From contig DASYMJ010000159.1 in assembly GCA_036009105.1 (NCBI GenBank), positions 1-18,304 on the forward strand: a stretch of 18,304 nucleotides of DNA, in the 5' to 3' direction. Position numbers and translations under genes: made by a program. The DNA comes from JAFAVZ01 sp036009105 (GTDB lineage Bacteria; Acidobacteriota; Thermoanaerobaculia; Gp7-AA8). Shown here piece after piece: positions 14,856 to 18,304 of this stretch (position 1 is its first letter; every line of letters begins with the position of its first letter). A model generated the notes under the pieces. That model saw only the letters and a list, made by a program, of their open reading frames with translations. It made no database searches and was not told the origin of the DNA.

Positions 14856-15517
14856 AGCGGTTGCTGCCACGGCCAACAGCACCCTCGCCCCGCTCGCGGG
14901 GAGAGGGTGGCGCGAAGCGCCGGGTGAGGGGCGTGGCGCTGGGCGCTCTCTTCTCGCTCCTTCTCCTTTCCTGCCGCAGCTCTGCTCCCGCCGGCGCGCC
15001 GATCCTGCCTCTTTCCGCGCCGTCGTCCGACGCGGCGCTCGCTTCGCTTCAGGCCCGTTTGGCTTCGTTGCACCAGGTCCAGGCGCTGCTCCGCGTGCGG
15101 GTGACCAACGGCGAGGAGACCGAGTCGTTCCGCGCGCAGCTCCTGGTGCGCGGCGAGCACATGGAGCTGACCGGCTACACGCCCATCGGGACGACCGCCG
15201 TTTCCGTCGTCGCCGATGGTGACCAGGTGCGCTACCGCGATGTCATTCACGGCGAGGAGTGGTCCGGCACGGCCGCGGATCTGGCGCGCAGGATCGGCTT
15301 CTTCGTCCCGGAGCTGCATCCGGCGCAGATGGCTTTGCTGCTGCTCGGCTACCCGACCGTTGCCACCGTCACCGCCACGCCGACCGGTCTCTCGCGCGCT
15401 GCCGTCGGCGACGTCGTCATCACCTACGACCCCCCCTCCCACCCGCCCCGCAACGTCACGGTCGTGCGCGGCGCGCAGCGCGTGGAGCTCGCGGTGCTGG
15501 AGATCGCCGCCTCGTGA
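14852..15517 (+). CDS. lolB: LolB-like outer-membrane lipoprotein
   Basis: 221 aa from the GTG at 14852, which overlaps the upstream stop (GTGA). LolB accepts lipoproteins from periplasmic LolA and inserts them in the outer membrane. The sequence shows a basic n-region, a hydrophobic core (about 28-40) and a lipobox LLSC with Cys41. The mature part begins with a helix (LQARLASLHQVQALLRVRV) and has strand pairs (FRAQLLVRGEHMELTGYTPIG, AVSVVADGDQVRYRD) and an amphipathic helix, the order seen in LolA/LolB folds; DUF4292 is the alternative. Residues 11-27 are encoded by a palindromic repeat, making the signal n-region abnormally long and basic. A shorter start (GTG at 14933) would drop the positive n-region, so the coupled start is preferred. 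It sits directly before ispE, as lolB does in many Proteobacteria. LolB identity is by fold pattern and synteny only. Confidence 0.75.
   Translation: MKRLLPRPTAPSPRSRGEGGAKRRVRGVALGALFSLLLLSCRSSAPAGAPILPLSAPSSDAALASLQARLASLHQVQALLRVRVTNGEETESFRAQLLVRGEHMELTGYTPIGTTAVSVVADGDQVRYRDVIHGEEWSGTAADLARRIGFFVPELHPAQMALLLLGYPTVATVTATPTGLSRAAVGDVVITYDPPSHPPRNVTVVRGAQRVELAVLEIAAS
14882..14931. repeat. ERIC/REP-type double-hairpin repeat inside the lolB-like signal sequence
   Basis: A 50-bp palindromic unit. The first hairpin (14882-14907) is CCCTC, an internal G/A mismatch, CCCC, loop GCTCGC, GGGG, GAGGG. The second is GGCGC-GAA-GCGCC (14909-14921), followed by GGGTGAGGGG. This series (CCCTC...GAGAGGGTGGCGC...GCGCCGGGTGAGGGG) is, from memory, a dispersed repeat common in high-GC bacterial intergenic regions. 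Here it is translated in frame as residues 11-27 of the downstream lipoprotein precursor. Confidence 0.8.
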
Positions 15518-16293
15518 TGCGGATGGAGTCGTACGCGAAGATCAACTGGTCGTTGCGCATCACCGGCCGCCGCGAGGACGGCTTCCACGACCTGGAAACG
15601 CTCTTCCAGACCATCACCCTGCACGACGTGCTCACCTTCCGCGAGGCGGAGCGCCTTTCCCTCACCTGCGACGACCCGACCATCCCCACCGACCAGACGA
15701 ACCTCATCCTGCGCGCGGCCCGCGCGCTCGGCGCGCCGCCGGTCTCGATCGAGCTGCAGAAACGGATCCCGGCGGGCGGGGGGCTGGGGGGCGGCTCGTC
15801 CAACGCGGCCGCGACGCTCGTCGCCCTCTCGCGGATGTTCTCGATCGACCGGCCTCTGCACGACATCGCGCTCGGCCTCGGCTCCGACGTGCCGTTCTTC
15901 CTCCTCGGCGGCACCGCCTATGCGACGGGCCGCGGCGAGGTGCTGACGCCGCTGCCGTCGCGCGTCGTCCCGCTGCTTCTCGTCTTCCCCACCGAGCGCG
16001 TCTTGACCGCGGAAGCGTTCCGTCTCGTGCAGCGCTTTTCGCCGCCGATCGGTCTGGAGCGCCTCTCCCGCATGCAGTTCGAGGACTTTGCGAACGACTT
16101 CGAGGAGCCGGTGTTCTCCCGCCTTCCTCGCTTGCGGGAGTTGAAGGAACGGCTGCTGCGCGCCGGCGCGCAATGGGCTTCCATGACCGGCAGCGGCTCG
16201 ACCATCATCGGCGCGTTCGCCACCGAAGCGCTGCGCGATGCGGCGAAGGCGGCCTTCAGCGAAGAGCGCGCCGCCGCTGCTTCGACGGTGTGA
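15517..16293 (+). CDS. ispE: 4-diphosphocytidyl-2-C-methyl-D-erythritol kinase
   Basis: 258 aa (the family is usually 270-290). It phosphorylates the 2-hydroxyl of CDP-methylerythritol in the MEP pathway of isoprenoid synthesis, using ATP, in the cytoplasm. GHMP-kinase signatures: YAKINWSL (Lys8), the ATP loop PAGGGLGGGSSNAAA (residues 85-99), GLGSDVPFFL with catalytic Asp124, and the C-terminal MTGSGSTIIG glycine motif. The start ATG at 15517 shares one base with the lolB stop (TGATG), implying coupled translation; ATG at 15523 is an alternative. The C-terminus is short, and the final 38 bp overlap the 3' end of the convergent tetR gene. As in Proteobacteria, it follows a TPR-lolB pair. Confidence 0.95.
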   Translation: MRMESYAKINWSLRITGRREDGFHDLETLFQTITLHDVLTFREAERLSLTCDDPTIPTDQTNLILRAARALGAPPVSIELQKRIPAGGGLGGGSSNAAATLVALSRMFSIDRPLHDIALGLGSDVPFFLLGGTAYATGRGEVLTPLPSRVVPLLLVFPTERVLTAEAFRLVQRFSPPIGLERLSRMQFEDFANDFEEPVFSRLPRLRELKERLLRAGAQWASMTGSGSTIIGAFATEALRDAAKAAFSEERAAAASTV

Positions 16294-16876
16294 TGCGCAG
16301 CGCCTCCAGGCGCCACTCGATGGCCGTCCAGGCGCGCGCGATCGCATCCTTCTCCCGGCACAGCTGCCAGCTGAAGTTCGCCCCGAAGAAGATGGAGTTG
16401 ATCTCGAAGGCGAGCTGCTTCGGCTCGATATCGGGATCGAGCTGCTCCTCCTCCTGGGCCATGGCGATGGCCTTCTCGATGGCGGCCATCCAGTTCTTCA
16501 TGTGGCCCGCGATCGCCTCGCGCACCGGGCCGGGCCGCCCGTCGAACTCGAAGGACGCCGCGGCGAAGAAGCAGCCGCCCTCGAAGACGTCGCGGCGGCA
16601 GTAGTCGAGCCAGGCCCGGCAGATGGCGACGAGGCGCGGGTAGCCGCGCTCGGCCTGCAGCGCGGGCCGCAGCGTCTGCTCGATGAAGCGCTGCCCGGCC
16701 GCCTCGATGGTGGCCAGCTGCAGCTCTTCCTTCGAGCCGAAGTGGGCGAACAGACCGCTCTTGGACATCCCCAGGTCGTCGGCCAGCCGCCCGATGGTCA
16801 GCCCGTGCAGACCCTCGAGCGAGGCCAGATCGACGGCCCGCTCGAGGATCGTCTGCCGCGTGCGGTCGCCCTTCAT
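16256..16876 (-). CDS. TetR/AcrR-family transcriptional regulator
   Basis: 206 aa. The N-terminal helix-turn-helix is typical: TRQTILERAVDLASLEG (6-22), then LTIGRLADDLGMSKSGLFAHFGSKEEL (read in parts: LTIGRLADDLGM and SKSGLFAHFGSKEEL, residues 26-52). The C-terminal part (about 75-190) is the helical ligand-binding and dimerisation domain, with GGCFFAAASFEFDGRPGPVR and an acidic EEEQLDPDIEPKQLA segment resembling the TetR_C_6 type. The ATG overlaps the thioesterase stop (ATGA, 16873-16876), so the regulator is translated from the thioesterase mRNA. The palindrome at 17358-17369 in that promoter is its likely operator, making it self-repressing. The inducer is probably an acyl-CoA or similar, inferred only from the partner gene. 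Its 3' end overlaps ispE by 38 bp on the other strand. Confidence 0.93.
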   Translation of the reverse strand: MKGDRTRQTILERAVDLASLEGLHGLTIGRLADDLGMSKSGLFAHFGSKEELQLATIEAAGQRFIEQTLRPALQAERGYPRLVAICRAWLDYCRRDVFEGGCFFAAASFEFDGRPGPVREAIAGHMKNWMAAIEKAIAMAQEEEQLDPDIEPKQLAFEINSIFFGANFSWQLCREKDAIARAWTAIEWRLEALRITPSKQRRRALR

Positions 16877-17328
16877 GCGTACGCCGGCAGTTCTTTGCGC
16901 AGCGAGTCGAGCCGCTCCCGGAAGCGCTCCGTCCACGGCGCCGGCCGGTGCGTCGCGGGGTCGATCTTGACCACGGTGCGCTCGCCGCGCGCGTAGGCGG
17001 TGTTGCCGTCCTCGCTGGAGCAGGTGAAGCCGTACACGCAGCTGGTGGTGCCGACCCGCTCGACCCAGATGTCGATGCGCATCGTGCCCGGCCCGAGGAC
17101 GGGGTTGAGGTATTCGATATGCAGGTCGCGCACGACGTGGAACTGGTCCGGGTTGTCCGCCGTGTTGCGCTCCCACCGCCCGCCTCCCGCGGCATACCAG
17201 CCGGAGACGGCGCGCTCGATGTGCGCCGGGAAGCGCCCGTTGTGCAACATCTGCATGGGATCGAGCTCGTCGAAGTGGACCGGGGAGAGGTAGACGAAGC
17301 GGGGGTTGATGCCGTCATCGAGGAGCAT
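16873..17328 (-). CDS. acyl-CoA thioesterase, 4HBT hotdog family
   Basis: 151 aa. A single hotdog domain that hydrolyses acyl-CoA thioesters. The N-terminal active-site stretch is FDELDPMQMLHNGRFPAHIERA, best read in two parts: FDELDPMQMLHN (19-30, with candidate catalytic Asp23 and His29-Asn30) and GRFPAHIERA at the start of the long central helix. The strands FHVVRDLHIEYLNPV, TMRIDIWVERVG and TSCVYGFTCSS and the C-terminal AYARGERTVVKID follow the YbgC/FadM-like pattern. ATG at 17328 has GGAGG (17338-17342) 9 nt upstream. It is the first gene of a two-gene operon with tetR (4-bp ATGA overlap) and probably is its main regulated target. The acyl substrate is unknown. Confidence 0.9.
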   Translation of the reverse strand: MLLDDGINPRFVYLSPVHFDELDPMQMLHNGRFPAHIERAVSGWYAAGGGRWERNTADNPDQFHVVRDLHIEYLNPVLGPGTMRIDIWVERVGTTSCVYGFTCSSEDGNTAYARGERTVVKIDPATHRPAPWTERFRERLDSLRKELPAYA

Positions 17329-17334
17329 GGTCGA

Positions 17335-17377
17335 TTTCCTCCGCCGCGAAGAATAGCACGAACGTTCGTTTTAGCAA
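17335..17377 (-). promoter_or_regulatory. thioesterase-tetR promoter with TetR operator
   Basis: On the minus strand: -35 TTGCTA (17377-17372), a 16-nt spacer, -10 TATTCT (17355-17350), then GGAGG (17342-17338) before the ATG at 17328. The spacer contains the perfect 12-bp palindrome ACGAACGTTCGT (17358-17369), a form typical of TetR-family operators. A repressor bound there would block RNA polymerase directly. The same operator could also affect the divergent Rhs gene, whose start is 75 bp away. Confidence 0.75.
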
Positions 17378-17383
17378 GAGGTG

Positions 17384-17436
17384 TTGACGAGCGCCATTCG
17401 CGCCCTTCATCCTGAGATCATTCCGCCGATCAGGAG
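17384..17436 (+). promoter_or_regulatory. leader of the Rhs-type gene: possible -35 and an SD-proximal hairpin
   Basis: TTGACG (17384-17389) is a good -35 match, but the hexamers at the right spacing (for example CATCCT, 17408-17413) are weak -10 boxes. CCTGAGATC (17411-17419) and GATCAGG (17428-17434) pair with one bulged base and an 8-nt loop, and cover part of the Shine-Dalgarno AGGAG (17432-17436). Both are low-confidence calls. Confidence 0.3.
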
Positions 17437-17443
17437 ATGATGA

Positions 17444-18304
17444 ATGCGTCGGGTGCTGGTTGCGATCCTCTTCGCGAGCGCTCTGCCCCTGTGTGCCGCT
17501 GAACCACCGCAGGTCCCGCAGGCGGTGGCCGCCCTCGAACATCTGAAGCCGAAAGCGGATCTCGGTCCCTTCGCCTGGACTGCCGGCACGTACCAGTACG
17601 ACGGAGCGGGGAACATCACCGCCATCGGCCCGGAGTCCTTCAGCTACGACAAGGTAGGCCGGCTCGAGAGCGCAACGGTGCGCGGCCCCGACCTCAGCGC
17701 GCTGCAAACGCAGACGTACAGCTACGACGCCTACGGCAACCTGACCCGGATCGCCAAGCTGGGCCAGACCGTCGAGCTCCCGGTCGATGCCGCGACGAAC
17801 CGCCTTGCTGCCGCCACCTACGATGCCCGCGGCAACGTCGCGTCCTGGGGCGCATACAACTACGACTACGACGCGGCCGGCATGATGAACAGCGTCCGCG
17901 TCGGCTCCACGCTTCAGCCGCGCGTCGTATACGCCTGCACCGCGGATGATGAGCGCCTCTTCGCCTTCGACATCCCTTCGAACACCACTCACTGGACCCT
18001 CCGCGGCTTCGACCACCGAGTCCTGCGCGACTTCCGCCAGACCGGCTCCGCCTGGTCGGTCGAGCGCGACTACGTCTACCGCGACGGCCTCCTCCTCGCC
18101 GCCCTCGGACCGAACAACGCCGTCGAGCATTACACCCTCGACCACCTCGGCACTCCGCGCCTCATCACCGACGGCGCGGGCCACAAGATCGGCTATCACG
18201 TCTATTGGCCTTTCGGCGAGGAGTGGACCCCGGGCAACGCCCAGGAAGGCACCCCGCTCAAGTTCACCGGACATGAGCGGGACGCCGATCCGGCCGGCGG
18301 CGCA
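17444..18304 (+). CDS. short exported Rhs/YD-repeat protein (3' end off window)
   Basis: 287 codons from the ATG at 17444 with no stop before the edge. AGGAG lies 7 nt upstream. A Sec signal peptide (MRRVLVAILFASALPLCAA) precedes only about five YD repeats: YQYDGAGNITAIG, FSYDKVGRLESATV, YSYDAYGNLTRIA, TYDARGNVASWG and YNYDYDAAGMMNSV. The Rhs core lies at about residues 230-275: YTLDHLGTPRLITD, then YWPFGEEW and PLKFTGHERD. In full-length Rhs proteins this is followed by the ARYYDPxxGRF-type end of the shell and then a variable C-terminal, often a toxin; both would be beyond this window. The protein is very short compared with typical 1,000-2,000-aa Rhs proteins. It might be a complete small Rhs effector, or an orphan Rhs tip cassette that gained a signal peptide. 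Function of the C-terminus unknown. Confidence 0.88.
   Translation, partial: MRRVLVAILFASALPLCAAEPPQVPQAVAALEHLKPKADLGPFAWTAGTYQYDGAGNITAIGPESFSYDKVGRLESATVRGPDLSALQTQTYSYDAYGNLTRIAKLGQTVELPVDAATNRLAAATYDARGNVASWGAYNYDYDAAGMMNSVRVGSTLQPRVVYACTADDERLFAFDIPSNTTHWTLRGFDHRVLRDFRQTGSAWSVERDYVYRDGLLLAALGPNNAVEHYTLDHLGTPRLITDGAGHKIGYHVYWPFGEEWTPGNAQEGTPLKFTGHERDADPAGGA

Noticed and set aside
12906..14882. 658-codon minus-strand open frame
   Set aside because: Exact antisense of the TPR gene; leucine/arginine-rich, a usual by-product of codon bias opposite Glu/Ala/Lys-rich helices.
14888..14931. Repeat at 14882-14931 as a transcription terminator before lolB
   Set aside because: No T run follows, the flanking genes overlap by 4 bp, and termination there would cut off lolB and ispE; better explained as a dispersed repeat translated in frame.
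1..18304. CRISPR array, tRNA/rRNA genes, insertion sequence, phage or conjugation genes
   Set aside because: I looked and saw no regular spaced direct repeats, no tRNA cloverleaf, and no transposase, integrase or structural phage motifs.

Overview
High-G+C bacterial DNA, about 18.3 kb, almost completely coding; no stretch longer than about 125 bp lacks a gene, and I see no tRNA, rRNA, CRISPR array or transposase. Outer-membrane-type lipoproteins, a LolB-like protein, a GspC/PilP-like protein, many TPR proteins, a KorAB oxidoreductase, SelA and a protein resembling the myxobacterial MXAN_5187 family point to a Gram-negative bacterium. Acidobacteriota (for example Thermoanaerobaculia-like) is my best guess, with a deltaproteobacterial/myxococcal lineage as the alternative. 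This is inferred from gene content, not from a marker gene.

Layout. 1-1319 (-): a TPR lipoprotein that runs off the left edge, and a coiled-coil protein upstream of it. 1354-2682 (+): selA, selenocysteine synthase. 2674-2749: a two-hairpin palindromic element lying exactly between selA and the convergent next gene. 2741-4540 (-) and 4592-6817 (+): a divergent pair of large secreted proteins made of beta-propeller-like repeats. 6823-7572 (-): a PlsC-type acyltransferase. 7629-10527 (+): korA-korB, 2-oxoacid:ferredoxin oxidoreductase. 10533-10612: an imperfect inverted repeat. 10651-11388 (+): a small acidic protein and a GspC/PilP-like protein carrying a second copy of the palindromic element in frame. 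11375-12820 (-): a DUF4388-like/degenerate J-domain/TPR protein. 12939-16293 (+): a tightly coupled TPR protein, LolB-like lipoprotein and IspE run, resembling the arrangement known in Pseudomonas. 16256-17328 (-): an acyl-CoA thioesterase and a TetR regulator with a perfect palindromic operator in their promoter. 17444-end (+): a short exported Rhs-repeat protein cut by the right edge.

How the parts work together. Most genes are housekeeping or envelope functions: Sec incorporation, phospholipid acylation, a low-potential TCA-cycle or carboxylation step, isoprenoid precursor synthesis and outer-membrane lipoprotein insertion. The thioesterase-tetR pair looks like a complete self-regulated acyl-thioester module.

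The most unusual signal is repeat biology. Two roughly 76-bp GTAG-footed paired hairpins, with the architecture of REP/BIME elements, occur in the window. One supplies the TAG stop codons of both convergent flanking genes. The other is translated as a linker inside an open gene and shows paired stem substitutions. A different palindromic repeat is translated inside the signal peptide of the LolB-like protein, and a third inverted repeat follows korB. Dispersed palindromes here seem to be inserted into, and used as, coding sequence.
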